A DNA stretch of 64,000 nucleotides, from NCBI GenBank assembly GCA_037577475.1, contig CM075203.1:2596001-2660000 (forward strand). Reading direction: 5' to 3'. The position numbers and the translations under genes were made by a program. This DNA comes from Chaunax sp. Z400. Lineage: Eukaryota > Chordata > Actinopteri > Lophiiformes > Chaunacidae. The notes under the pieces are model-generated. The model worked only from the letters and a program-made list of their open reading frames with translations. It ran no database searches and was not told the origin of the DNA. Positions 39,266 to 51,056 of the stretch are shown piece by piece (position 1 is the stretch's first letter; each line of letters starts with the position of its first letter).

Positions 39266-39560
39266 CTTTATTTGTACAGCACTTTTCAAAAACACAGTTA
39301 CAAAGTGCTTAACAGAACAAGATAAAACAGAAACACATAGTTAATATTAAAAAGTGAAACAACACAGCATAAATAAAAACATGAGACCTGATAAACCTGA
39401 GTATAATAAAAGCATAAAAGTAATAACAGAGGGATTGAAACGATAAAAAAAAGCCTTTATAGAAGTAAGTTTTGAGAAGTGATCTAAAAGAGTGAACTGA
39501 CTTAAACTGTTGACCTCATTTCCTCAGGCTGGGAATTCCGCAGAGGTGGAGCTTTAATGG
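39229..39560 (+). repeat. Teleost SINE-like repeat with (AAT)n head
   Basis: An (AAT)n run leads into 'aaactttatttgtacagcac', 'cacagttacaaagtgctt' and, near the end, 'cctcatttcctcaggctggg'. This is a familiar repeat in fish genomes. Confidence 0.65.
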
Positions 39561-41579
39561 AAAACCTGTTTAGACCCATGGAGGTAAATTAGTCCCATAT
39601 TTCACAATACAAGTCTTAAGAATATTCTGACACGATACAGTTCTTCAAAGTATATAAATGAAAATAAAATGGTTAAAATGCTGCCTGATAATCTAATAAT
39701 GTCAGATATAGTCATGAATCAACCAGGATATTTTGACTTTGGATACTTGAAGCATGTTTTCCTGATCCTGTTATTTAAAAACAACATTTTTATATTGCTG
39801 CAATATGTTTTTATTGAAGTAAAAGTGAAGACAGATTCTTCCTCTGCAGATTTTTAAGATTTTTTTGCTTCGGTAAAGATGAAACTGTTTTCTACTTAAA
39901 CTACTGAGAGTTACATAATACTGTTTTCACTCAAATGTATGAACTATGAACATGTGGCAGCTGCAGAGACCCTCTCTGATGAGTGATTTGTAGAACCAGA
40001 GGTAGAACAACATTTTCAGATCTTCCCAAACAGAAAACGTCCCTTTCATGTTCGTCCAGCGTGGCCAAAACAAGGGTGCAATTGTGGTTGTCACCAAACA
40101 ATGACATTTTTTCTTCTCTCTGAATTCCCCATATCATCTCTACACAGATGAGCAATTTGTCTGTCATGAGGTCTGAGGCATCGGCCCACTCTGCGCCCAT
40201 TTCACTGACAACACCGTTATTAGCGGTAAGCTGAGCCAGTGGCAAATGAATCTGCCTACTGTTCAGGAGGCCGGGGCTCTTTTCACCCATTAATATGATA
40301 AATATATTAATTATGAATCTGGATGACAGTACAATCAGATTGTCAGGCTTCCAGACTTGGCCTTTGTGATAAGTCTGCTTTGAGTTTTTGGGTCTCCTCT
40401 GGTTACAGGAGCTGTCGTCCCCGGGGCTCGGCCTCTTATCAGCGCCTGACCCATTCACTCGGTAATTTCCTGTGTGTTGTAATTAAATGGAGGCTTTCTG
40501 GTTGCAAGTGACTCTTTTTAAGAGGTGCTTCTTGGGTTTCAGGTGGAAGGGATACTTAATGGACCGGCTGTCTCCCCCATGTCCTCTGCAGGACTCGATG
40601 GGCACCATGATGTTTATGCAGCGGTACATACAGTACAGTATACTGCAGCTGCTTAAATGTGAAGATCTTACTAATGTTTATACTGAAGAAGAACCCCTGT
40701 GACCGGATACTTATCTTAAACTCTTTAATCATCCAATTACAAATAATAGCGGAACATCATGAGAGGTCCATGCTTAGGTATTTTTATTTTAATTGGACTA
40801 CTGTCATTATTCTAAGTCCTATTTCTTAATTCTTACTTTTTTTCACGATCTTTGCAAAATATTCAAAAAAGGAAAGAAGACGAAAGTGAAAAGTGATTCA
40901 GAATCTACAAATTTAGGCTACTAAAAGTATCGGAAGTTCAAGTATTCATGCAGCAAAACAGGCCCTGAGAGTAAAATGTCACTGCATATTAAACTGCTGA
41001 ATTATTACTGGTGATGCATTCAAGTGTAACCAGGATTCCAAAAGTTTAAGTGACTGAAACTGAACATCTTTAAATTCTCATTTAAGGTGAAGTGATACAC
41101 AAACAGTGATACAAAGAGAGACCTCACATGTATGCAGAACCACAGAGATGGAGCCCAAACAGGCAACCTTTAAGTAAGCTAAAGCTAAGCTAATATAGCT
41201 AATGATCACAGTCTAATGAATATAAAGTCACCTGACATAGATTTATTTTTAAGGAGTTAGTTTAAAGTATGATTAAAATATGTTTTCATTGAAAGCAGTG
41301 GCCTCCACCAATGAAACTGAGCCACAAATTACCAGACATGTCACTGAAAATAAGTTTAGTGTCAACTATGACAAAAAGGTTAGCCATGATTTTTAAAAAT
41401 ATGATTCACTCTTAATCTCTTCACATTAAGAAAGAAGAGACCTTGAATAATTCAGAAATGATCCGTATGTTGTTTAGTTTTCTTTTTTATTTGAAGAAAG
41501 AGATTTAAACATTAAAACAAATTAAAACACAGAATCACAAAAGATGTCCTGGTAGTCTGGTAGGAGGAATCAGGGTCTT

Positions 41580-43559
41580 CTAGCGTTTGAAGAGACGGGA
41601 CCAGAAGCCTCTCTTCTTCTTCTTTGTGACCACGAGGAGTTCCTGAGGAGAAAAAGACATTGTTAGAATTCAGTTCCAAAGCTCTGCTGTTGGTCGTATG
41701 AAGGGCTTCAAATGACTTATTTTTTAACCACAACCCTCAAAGTTCAACCTTTGGTCTGAAGTCGTCTGAAATAAGTTGTTAGAATGAAAACTATGAGCTT
41801 ACCTGTAGCTTGATGTTCTCCTCCTTCAGCTGCTGTGCTGTCTTCTGCCAGTGCTCACACAGCTCTGAGAGCTCCATCCTTTTAGAGACCTCCTTCTGAA
41901 GGCTCTCCTCCCTTTCAGAGAGCTTCTGCTTCAGTACTTCTTCCTTCTTGTGGAGCTCAGTTTGGAAGGACATCTCTGTCTCAGAGAGCCTCTTCTGGAG
42001 CGTCTTCTCCCTCTCAGAGAGCCTCACCTGGAGCATCTCCTCCCTCTCAGAGAACTCAAAAAGGAAGGATCTCTCCCTTTCAGAGAACATCTCCTGGAAG
42101 GACTTAACCTTTTTAGAGAGCTCAATCTGGAAAGTCTTCTCCATCTCAGAGAGCTTCATCTTGAAGGTCCTCTCCTTCTCAGAGAACTTCTCCTGGAAGG
42201 TCATCTCCCTTTTAGAGAGCTCAATCTTGTGGCTCTTCTCCTTCTCAGAGAGCTCAACCTCGAGGTTCGCAACCTTCTTTGAGAATTGCAGAGACAGATT
42301 TTTCTCTCGGTTAGCAAACTCCTTCCTGAGGTTCTTCATCTTATTTGAAAGCTCGTTCTTGAAGGCTTTCTCTTTCCAGCGAAGGTTCTGCAGGTGGTGC
42401 TCATTTGTTTCAGCCAGCTGCTCCCTCAGGTCCTTCTGCAGAGCCTCACACTTGTTCTTGGCGGCATCCAGAGCTGACGTTGTGTCATCCAGCTTGTACA
42501 AAGCAGCCCTGTGGTTCTTGCCAAGCCGACGCCACTTTCCAATCTGCCTGTCCTTTTTGGAGAGGAGCTCCTCCTGCTGGCTGACCTGACTCTGCAGCTC
42601 TTCCACAGACATGCCGCAGTCACCAGCAGGCCCCACCAGGAGACTGTGTTGTCTCTCATCCTGGAGGGTCTGCTGGAGAGCAGCGATCTGCTTATCTTTC
42701 GTGTCAATGTCCACCTGTGTGTCTTCATACTTCTGCTGCTGCTCCTCATGGGCAAGTACCATGGAATCAAATTTGCTCTCCGTGTCGAAGAGCTTGCTGC
42801 AAACGGATCGCATTTCATCTTCAAGATCCTCCACCAACTTCTCCTTTTTAGAAAAGCCCTGAAAAGAAAGGAGCAAGGTCATTTTTTTATTCCCACAGAA
42901 ATCTGCTGGCCTTCTTACAGAGAACAGCATACTGAGTGGAAATATGACATATAACACAGAGTCTGAGTAGAAACTGACCTTTAAATAAACCCTGTATTTA
43001 CTGATATGAATTTAAAAAAATGCAAATCACAATAACAATTGTAGCCCTAATTTCTTGGTGAGGCTAACGTTCTCCAGTCTGTGGGTAATAAGCAGGCTAC
43101 AGTTTATCTTTGAACTTATTTTCCCCGACATGGCAGGACAGCATAGAAACACTGATTCTGACTATTCAGAGCACATGAAGACCCAACTCACATCTGTTCC
43201 CCCTGCAAACAGTAACAGGTAGGAACTAAACGTATCTCATAGAAGGGATTGTGAATAAAACTTCAACGTAACACGTATTTAAATAATATATGAAAATAAT
43301 AAAGTGCTGTGCCTGATAATAAAAATAATTAGATAATAAAATGAAAACAAGCCAATAAGTTACATAAATTAATATGGTAAATGTGTAATTAAAATAACCT
43401 GTATGTGTTGTGAGTCATAACTAAGGTTACACAAAATATAAGCTACACATCTGTTCAATTCTTGAAGCTTTAACAACATAATCTAACCTTGTTCCTGCCT
43501 CCTTCTCCTAACTTATTTGGCGACGTGTTCGTCCCGACGATATTAATAATGTTCTGCAT
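41580..43559 (-). CDS. Long coiled-coil protein with 11-residue repeats, three exons
   Basis: Exons: 43559-43488 (24 aa, MQNIINIVGTNTSPNK...), 42858-41803 (352 aa) and 41642-41580 (20 aa plus stop). All join in phase 0 for 396 aa. The long exon starts GFSKKEKLVEDLEDEMRS and is almost all charged helix. Residues 193-357 are 15 tandem 11-residue units of the form xLSExEKxFQx. The tail is basic and aromatic: KKKKRGFWSRLFKR. There is no signal peptide or membrane segment. AATAAA on the minus strand lies at about 41491-41486, 90 bases past the stop. The donor of exon 1 (AAG|gttaga) is weak, so the start is less sure than the rest. The layout suggests a structural or scaffold protein, but I do not recognise an orthologue. 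Confidence 0.8.
41860..42354 (-). repeat. 33-bp tandem repeat in coding sequence, 15 units
   Basis: The DNA between these points encodes exactly 15 units of 11 residues (495 bp) with no break in period. Plus-strand echoes such as 'ctccctctcagagagcctca' recur each 33 bp. Units share L/F at position 2, S at 3, E/K at 4 and F/L at 9. Confidence 0.9.
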
Positions 43560-44076
43560 AAATTTGCTAGTAAAATGTTCAGCGAGATATTTGTCCAACA
43601 GTTAATGTTACTGATACTCAAAGTTTGTCAGGTAAAATACCTAAAGATTGATCGATCTGTAGTTCAGCTTAGTTTTATAGCTAAATCCTTTCATCATAAG
43701 GGAACGTGTTTCCCCAGTAACGCGGTTGCCATGGATACGCGCGTCACGCTGCCTTTTGCCGGTTTGGGGACTGGAGCGGAAACTACGGCGGCTGCTATGT
43801 CACTTTCTAATAACGTGAAGTTTAAGCTAATTTAATATAACTTCTTATGATCGTTAGCATCAATTATAGCCGTGATCAACGTTTCCGCCGACAAACAGCC
43901 TCTGGACAGTGAAAAACTGTTAGCTACGGAAGCTCGGAGGGTTAAACGCGCTTCGTTCAATCAGAAAGAGACGACAGACAGATTAATATGGAAACTAAAA
44001 GTGTAAATAAGGTTATAATAACCATAATATGGTAGATAAAACATGACAAAACGCCCTCTTTGATGCTCCTATATTG
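43560..44076 (-). promoter_or_regulatory. Likely promoter and 5'UTR of the coiled-coil gene
   Basis: Sequence just upstream of the start codon turns CpG-richer ('aacgcggttgccatggatac' to 'aactacggcggctgctatg', about 43720-43800). This fits a housekeeping-type promoter. No specific start site is visible. Confidence 0.4.
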
Positions 44077-44151
44077 TAGACATCACCTGTGGCAAATATC
44101 CATAATCAAGTTTGAAGACATAATCAAGACATTTGCCACAGGTGATGTCTA
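44077..44151. repeat. Perfect 21-bp inverted repeat with 33-bp loop
   Basis: The arm 44077-44097 (core 'gacatcacctgtggcaaa') is exactly complementary in reverse to 44131-44151. Each arm holds CACCTG/CAGGTG. RNA or single-stranded DNA from here would form a stable hairpin. Confidence 0.9.
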
Positions 44152-44738
44152 TCATTAAAATCACGTTTGTTTTCCCCGTACGTCCATTAATTCAGGGAGT
44201 AGTGCCATTACAGAGGTTGTGGCTCCCAGGGTAGCACTGGGGAGGAGGTGGGGCAGTGGCTTTTCACCATTAATGGCCCCAGTGTGTGTCTGCTATTAAT
44301 CTCAACAAGGAGTGAAGTGGTTTCATCTCAGCTGCAGGAGCAGGACAAGGCCTATACCCAAAACACTGCAGAGATTAAATGGAGTTTTGTCTTGGGCCCT
44401 TTTTGTCTGACCTGTGACATTTAAATAGATTCTTCCTTTCACTTTGTCCACATAATCAGGAATATTGTTCTATTTGATGAGCATGAGAAGCCATTTTTTA
44501 TTTTTAAAAGGGAGCATGTGTTCAAGAGTAAATATTGGGACAAAAATTAATACTGCATCTTTTTATAAAAACATTTGCATTAATATTTCAGCTTGTCAAA
44601 CAGGCTCTTATCTGAAAGCCCAATGCATAGGTCACATCTCTGTTACTCTCATCATAGTCATTCATTTTGACATGCAATTTACAAAGTCCACCCAAAAAGA
44701 CTGTGGAGGACGAAAAATGACATAGGGATAAAAAGGAA

Positions 44739-44782
<44 letters not shown>

Positions 44783-45994
44783 CAGTCATTGAAAAGGGTC
44801 AAATTAAACATTTTTATATTTATTCATTTCTTAATTTCTTAATTTATTTATGCCTTCCTTCATCTATTTATTTCTACATTTAGTCATTTATTTATTTCCA
44901 TATTTCTTAGTTATCCTTATGTCATTTTTTTGCTCTCCATAAAAGACAATGGTAATAAATAAATAGTAGGAAAATGACCCAGTAGATAAAACCAGCAGTG
45001 GCTTTGCTTTGCCACAAGGAGGAGCCACTGGTTAAATTTGGCTTTCATGCCAGAGGCTTTGTAATACTGCAATGTTCCACTAGATGGCAGAAATGCATAT
45101 TGCAATGAAGAAGAACTTCCAAGGAAATATCTTTTATTAACCAACAATCTGAACAAACAGGAAAGTCATACATTTTGCATTTCAACATAGCCGGCAAGGA
45201 TTGCTAATCTGTAACGTTTCTGATTATAAATATTATAGTTTGGTGGTAAATCCCAAATGTTTGTGTGATCCTGCAGGGAGCTGAACGTTTCCTCTGCAGA
45301 GCATTAATGATGCATTCACACTGCAGAGAGGACACCAGAGGTTAATTGCAGGGGATAAAACTAAATTACACTCTCATATTCATATAATCAAGGTGGTATG
45401 AAATGAATTTTCCAAAGATCAAAATCTGCTGTCATCATTTCATTCACACTGGTTACATTAAGCTGGAAATAAAAGAACAATTATGCATTAGTTCTTCTCA
45501 TTAGTTTTTCACTGATAAAAAAATTACTTAGGATTTGTTAAATGACAGTGAAATCAAATTAGGGAGCAAATTAATCCTTGGCGTTGCGTCAGGTCAGTGA
45601 ATGAGAAACACAAAGCAGGATGGATCAGTGTAAAACACAGACACACACATGATGTTAAGCTGATGATCGATGGCAGCAGCTTTGGTTCCACTAAGGATGG
45701 GCTACATTTACATGTTGAGTGTGGCTTCAAACAATCCACAGGATCAATTCTCAATTTCATTTTATTCTTTTTAATCTCAGAGAAGACAGACAAGCGCTCC
45801 TAGATTGCTCCCCCATGCTGTTTAGCAATGCTGTTATCAGTGTTTTCCAGGCATTGCCACGATGTACTCTAAAAAGCTGTTTAGTTTTTGCAGTAAGGCC
45901 CCAAAGATAAGCATCCCACAAGAATCACATTTCCATCAGTGGACCAAAGTACATGGAAACACACTTTGTTTTCTAAAAAAAACTAAATTTTCTA

Positions 45995-46110
45995 AAAACT
46001 TTTAACGAACTTGTCAGGTGAAGTTTCTTAGTCCACAAAAAACATTTCTGGAGCTTCACAGCAAAACTGCAGAAGTCATGGTTACCAAACTTACATGAGA
46101 GACTGTGTGG
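45995..46110 (-). mobile_element. Fragment of the 15.1/20.5-kb inverted-repeat family
   Basis: 'gtgaagtttcttagtccac' and 'ggagcttcacagcaaaact' are the reverse complement of the core seen at 15.2 and 20.87 kb. The ends are not clear. Confidence 0.5.
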
Positions 46111-47289
46111 AGTTACAGAGGCTGGTGAAACTGAGGCTAGGCTGGACGTAATGTCATGATCCCACATCTTTAAGTGTATTTCACAACCGCATCATGAAAT
46201 ATACACTTTGTGTATTTCAATACATGGAAAAACAAGACAAAGTAAAAATCCTCTGCTGTAAGTTTATCTGGACTTTCCTGAATCCCTGCAGCTTCAAAGT
46301 CTGACATTTGTTACTTTGCTGCAGAATCACTAATAAGAAGATCAATACATTGCTAATGGTTTGCTTTCACACAGACTTGAAAGAACAGCTGATAATGACA
46401 CTGTGAACTCATCTGTGAAATAAAGAGATGAGAGACAGATAGCCTCATATTTGAGCTGCTGCATGGCTTCGATTGACACCTTCAAGGGTGAAGGCGCTGA
46501 AGCATCTGTCTTTTATGTTATAATGTGGAGGAAAAAACCCGCTGGTATCAAACTCGGCGGTTCTTTTGTCAACATTAGCCCTGAAATACAGCTCATTTCA
46601 GCTCTCGGCTCCAAGGTTCAACAGTTTTACATCATTAGGCTGTAAATCCGCTCCAAGCTGAACAGCAAACATTTGCAGAAAACTGTCCGGCGACAGCTAA
46701 TTACGGCTCAATATTTCATGGTCCAAATATTAACGAGGAGACTATAAAAACTGTTTATCAGCACCTCCCGGAGAACAGAAGCTCTGTTGTCATATTAAAA
46801 TCCCTTTGTTTTGTACCCGTTTCCCTTTGCAGCCTTGAGCTCCTGGTTACACTGCCAAATCCTTCCTGGATCCTTAATGAATACAGGCTTATAATCCAAA
46901 TACCAGTGCTTATATTAACAGTGTCCTGATAATAAAGATAATGATGGCGAGCTCCAGCCTCTGTGCTGATCTCCTCAACATTTCCACAGGTAATGTGGAA
47001 AAGACAGGGGCCTCAGATTGTGCAGGAAGGTGGTGCACAGTCTCACCAGGTCACCTTATCACAGTGCTATATTATTACTTAAACATCTCATCAAGCTTTA
47101 AGCCAACATTTAAAATGCTAGATGTGGAAATATGAGAAAATGTATGTTCTGTTTTTTATAACCTACTTATTTTCCATACTAACCAACTTATCTGAAGTAA
47201 AATTCTTGCTGGATGGACAGACATGAAGCCATTCTCTCCTCTAATTCCCAGTTTATTTCTTATGTTTTTAGCTACTCTTTTTTTTTGCA

Positions 47290-47545
47290 GTGTACTGCTC
47301 CTGTGTTTTCCCTCCATTGTGATTGTCGGCTCCGCCCTGATTGGCGTCACCTGTGTCTGGTTTCCCCTCAGAGTATTTAGTCAGGAAGCTCCTCCCCTTC
47401 TGTGCCACTTTGTTGTTGTGCCTCTGTTTCATGTTCAAACCTTTATTCCCAGTGTTTCTAATGGATCGCTCTGATTTTGACTCTCTGTCCTGTCCTCTGG
47501 ATTGTTTGCCTGATACACCTCAGCTCACCTGTCTACTGAAGGCAG
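47290..47545 (-). repeat. Reverse copy of the 38.8-kb repeat
   Basis: 'ccgccctgattggcgtcacc', 'tgtgtctggtttcccctcag' and 'gagtatttagtcaggaag' are the reverse-strand equivalents of blocks at 38.8-39.0 kb. This copy is longer at its far end ('cctgtcctctggattgtttgc'). Confidence 0.5.
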
Positions 47546-49174
47546 CGTTTAAAACAAAAAAGTGAAGTCCTGTGTTTAAGTCATGCTTTTGAGTCTATAA
47601 CTTCCAGTGTGGCACCAGAGGCTGACAGGAAAATGGGAACCTCACTGTTCAATTCCAATTTTTTGCTCAGACCAGATTTGGTTATCTTATAATTCCAGCG
47701 ACCTGCATGCACCTGTCCTCCCTGATGGCATGCATGTGCACACTGATACGTTTTTAGACAAGTCATCTGCATCACTAACACTTAATATGTAACTTCCAGG
47801 TCGCAGGTAGACACTGAGGTCTGCTGAGAAATGAATAAATTGAAATTGGGAGCCAATTATGGTTCAATATTCAAACTATTTGTGATGTCACAGATTATAT
47901 CTGGTCTTAAAATCAGATTTTTAATGGGCACTAATTTTTTTTTATTTTCAGTGTAAAGACTGTGTCAAACTACATTAAGGGTCAAACTTCCATCTGAAGG
48001 TGTTCAACATGGAGGGAGACTTTAATGGAATTTAATTTAAAAGTTTTAACATCTCATTCACACAGATTAAAAAGAAATTCAACCTGTTTATGATTAGATA
48101 TTAAGCAGAAGCTTTATGTGGTCCTGGAGATGTTTGTGAGGCCATCATGGTAAACAGGAAGCTGTTAACTCAGCATTATGGTCAGCAGTGTCGACACCTT
48201 CCCTTCATCCTCACTCACAGGCTGGGATTTCTGACATTTCACTGGTTATGAAGCTTCTTCTCTGAGTGAGTCACCCTCCTGTCTTCACCTATAAAACCTT
48301 TATGAGTCGTGAGACTTGCTGCGCTGCCTGGCGCTTCATTCAGAAGCAGATGTTACGTAACACAAGTCTGTCATTTAAATCCAAAAAAAATGTATTTATT
48401 TAAAAACTGCACAAAGCATTTACATCTAGGGTTAAATATTTACGCCGGCCTGCCAATCCGAGGGAAGTCAAGTGAGGAAATTGGAACTGGCAGCGATTTC
48501 AAATCCACACTGTCACAGCAAAAAGGAGGAGTGCTGCAGGCCTTCTTCCTCATCCCACCATCTCTCACAGGAGTCCAGCACGTCTGACAGGAGGTATTAT
48601 CCTCAAAGTGCACAACGCGGGATGTCTTGAAGGTCTCAGACGGGAGTAAACAAGGAGGTTTAACACCAGGACTTGTGATTTTTTGGAAGATGCAATCAAA
48701 ATAAAAAAACAAACTCTTTTGCAAGTTCTGGACCTGGGGGTGTAGTTTGGACTCCACCTACAAAGAGATTATCATTATTAATATTTCATTATATTTATTT
48801 GCTTCTATAGTATGTAAATGCTGTGTTGTTTATTGTTCTCTTTTTTGTTTGTTGTTGTTGTTGTTTTGCATGGACCAGACTTGTAGAAAATGAGAAAAAT
48901 AAATAAATGACGTATGTTTTTTCTAAACGTGATGACTGGATGAATTAACCTCAACTGACTTCATGAATGATGACATCATACATTCAATACTGTGTGTGAT
49001 TAACCTCTGTCTGATATAAACAAATCAACTGGCCCCGTTACACACTTTTATCTTGGAGATTTCATCTTAAACAGGGTTTAAGTATCATCATTTTGAACCA
49101 ATTTCAGATATTTTTAGATAATTTTTTTAAAACAAGTCTCTGTCTTCTCCAGTTGTTTTAGGAGCTGCCTCGCT

Positions 49175-49255
49175 TTTTTTTTTTGCCTGGGAGCTCAAGA
49201 AATACTTTGTGGACTAAGAAACTTCACTTTTTTTGGATGAACTGTCCATTTATTC
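49175..49255 (+). mobile_element. Fragment of the inverted-repeat family, right end
   Basis: 'ctttgtggactaagaaact' followed by 'ttggatgaactgtcca' matches the right half of the copy at 15.2 kb. Confidence 0.45.
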
Positions 49256-50880
49256 GGGCCGATTGTGTGGATTTCTTCTGACTGATGCATCTTTAGAAAA
49301 AAATCTTTAAAGAACTTTTGCCGGTTAGAACCTAAAAATCCATCACAAGCTCCGTCCTCTCACCTGTGCATATTAAACCTCCATCCATGTATCACTCAGC
49401 CCCCCCCCCCTCAAAGCTCTCAGAATGACTCTTTTTTATTGTCTGTGGAGCTGGCATTTAATTATGAAAAGAATAATTAAAGAGCTGCTCTTGAGGCCTC
49501 CGATCAACTGGTGTGGCTCGGCGCTGATAAGGCCTCTGAACTGACAGGAGAGAGCTGCACAAGCAGATGCATGAAGACCGATTGAGCCGTCACAAGTATA
49601 ATGCTGGAAATGGCATCCATCAGAGCAGAAGCCTCACTCAGGGCCACGGTGGAGCAGCTCTGCAGCCTAATAACACCAGGAGCTGGCAGGGTTGTCTCTC
49701 CTTCCACTGCAGCTGCCTCCTCTTTGCATCAAGACCCCAGCATAAAAAGATGGCACTAAATATCTATAATGGGCCTCACTTTCAAGGCGAATCTCCTCTT
49801 CTTCTTTCTCTTCTCCACCTTCATCTTAAGCCACCAAGGACTGAATAAAAGGAACATGGTGGCCTCCAACTCCTCGGTGCATGTGAGGTGCAGAAACAAT
49901 AACTCAGCCCACCCACACACACTCTCACTCTGACTCCCCTCTTTTCCCCTCATTTCAACCACAACCATCGCCTCCCTCTGCTCCAGCAGGCGCCTTCAGT
50001 GGCTCACGTGCCGCGGCACACTCCGATGAGTCCCACGCTTCATAGGAAGAATTCACCACAGTCAAGTCCAGAGGGGCAGCAGAGCGCGGGGGCGTCATCC
50101 AGCTTCCGGGGTGAACAGAAGATGCTGGTCCTTGTCAGTCTGATGAAGCAGACTTAATCTGTGAAGATATCTGAGCGACACATGAAAGGGAGGAGGATCG
50201 GAATGATGGTTCAAAAGCAGTGAAAGCACCATTTATAGGTTTTATTTTATCAGGGCTTCACAAATGAGTGCAAAAAGAATCATCTGACTGAAATTCAAAC
50301 ATGCTCTTCTTAACAAGATATTGATTATATTGTGCAGAATGTTCCTCACATGAATGTGTTTGCTCTCTTTAAAGAGGGAAAATGACAGAAATACACATTG
50401 AATACATCCAATAATACAAAGAATATAATAGAATCTATTATGTATGATATTATTCATAAAAAAATAGTGTTTTTTTTTAAAAGAAGCATTTTACACACAT
50501 AATTTGGTGCCATTTATCAATCTATTTATCAATTTGCCATTCCCCCCCCCCTGCATGCATATGTTGGATTATGATGTGAAAGAAAGGAAACTTCCTCTCC
50601 GTGCAGTTCTATCTTTCTAGAAGGAATACCCCTTCCAGTCTTATCAGTGTCGCTCCTCAGAGGAGACGGGGTAGCCCACACACTGTGCAGCGTGTGCGGA
50701 GGGGTGATGCCTCGAGAGCGCATCACAGGACGACAAAAAGCCCACTGCAGGACGCAGAGCCAGAACACAGCAGCTCTGGCACGAGGGCTGCTTTCGTGTA
50801 GTTTGAAGGCTCCAATTCTCAAAACACGCTTCTTTCTGATCATGCCGGAATCCTTTAAAATCGTCTTCACCGGCTCGCGT

Positions 50881-51056
50881 GCGGAGACGATGTAGTGGAG
50901 AGAGAGAGAGAGAGAGAGACAGAGCGGGGATCTCCTCCGGTGGAGACATCTCGGGATGCTTTGGCACAGCTCAGGATGATTAACGGCATTTTGCTGCAAA
51001 ACAAGCCTGGATATGTGCGCAAAAAGTGGGGATAAGTGAGTTTCTGGGCCCACAGG
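50881..51056 (+). other. gpr26: Probable gpr26 5'UTR with (GA)n tract
   Basis: A (GA)n run lies at about 50898-50919, followed by sequence leading to the start codon at 51057. The transcription start is not visible. Confidence 0.45.

Larger units (their letters stand above)
35400..41579. other. Intergenic DNA between the NERD and coiled-coil genes
   Basis: No supported coding exon. AAT-type microsatellites lie at about 35461-35503 and 39229-39264. Non-repetitive ATTA-rich blocks at about 36890-37120, 37560-38300 and 40130-40480 are candidate conserved elements. Interspersed repeats are listed separately. Confidence 0.6.
44152..50880. other. Intergenic DNA upstream of gpr26
   Basis: No supported coding exon. 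An (AT)n lies at 44743-44780 and a (GTT)n at about 48850-48865. Candidate conserved non-coding blocks, by eye only: about 44160-44420, 45240-45560, 46440-46900 and 49430-49760. Repeats are listed separately. Confidence 0.6.

Noticed and set aside
41948..42589. 213-codon plus-strand frame rich in Ser/Leu/Glu
   Set aside because: It is the reverse reading of the 33-bp repeats in the coiled-coil gene, whose minus-strand frame has proper splice sites.
43731..43835. Plus-strand start MDTRVTLPFAG upstream of the coiled-coil gene
   Set aside because: It is a short frame in the promoter region of a minus-strand gene, with no downstream exon found.
50529..51053. 174-codon minus-strand frame before gpr26
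   Set aside because: It lies in the gpr26 5'UTR with a (GA)n tract translated as Ser/Leu repeats.
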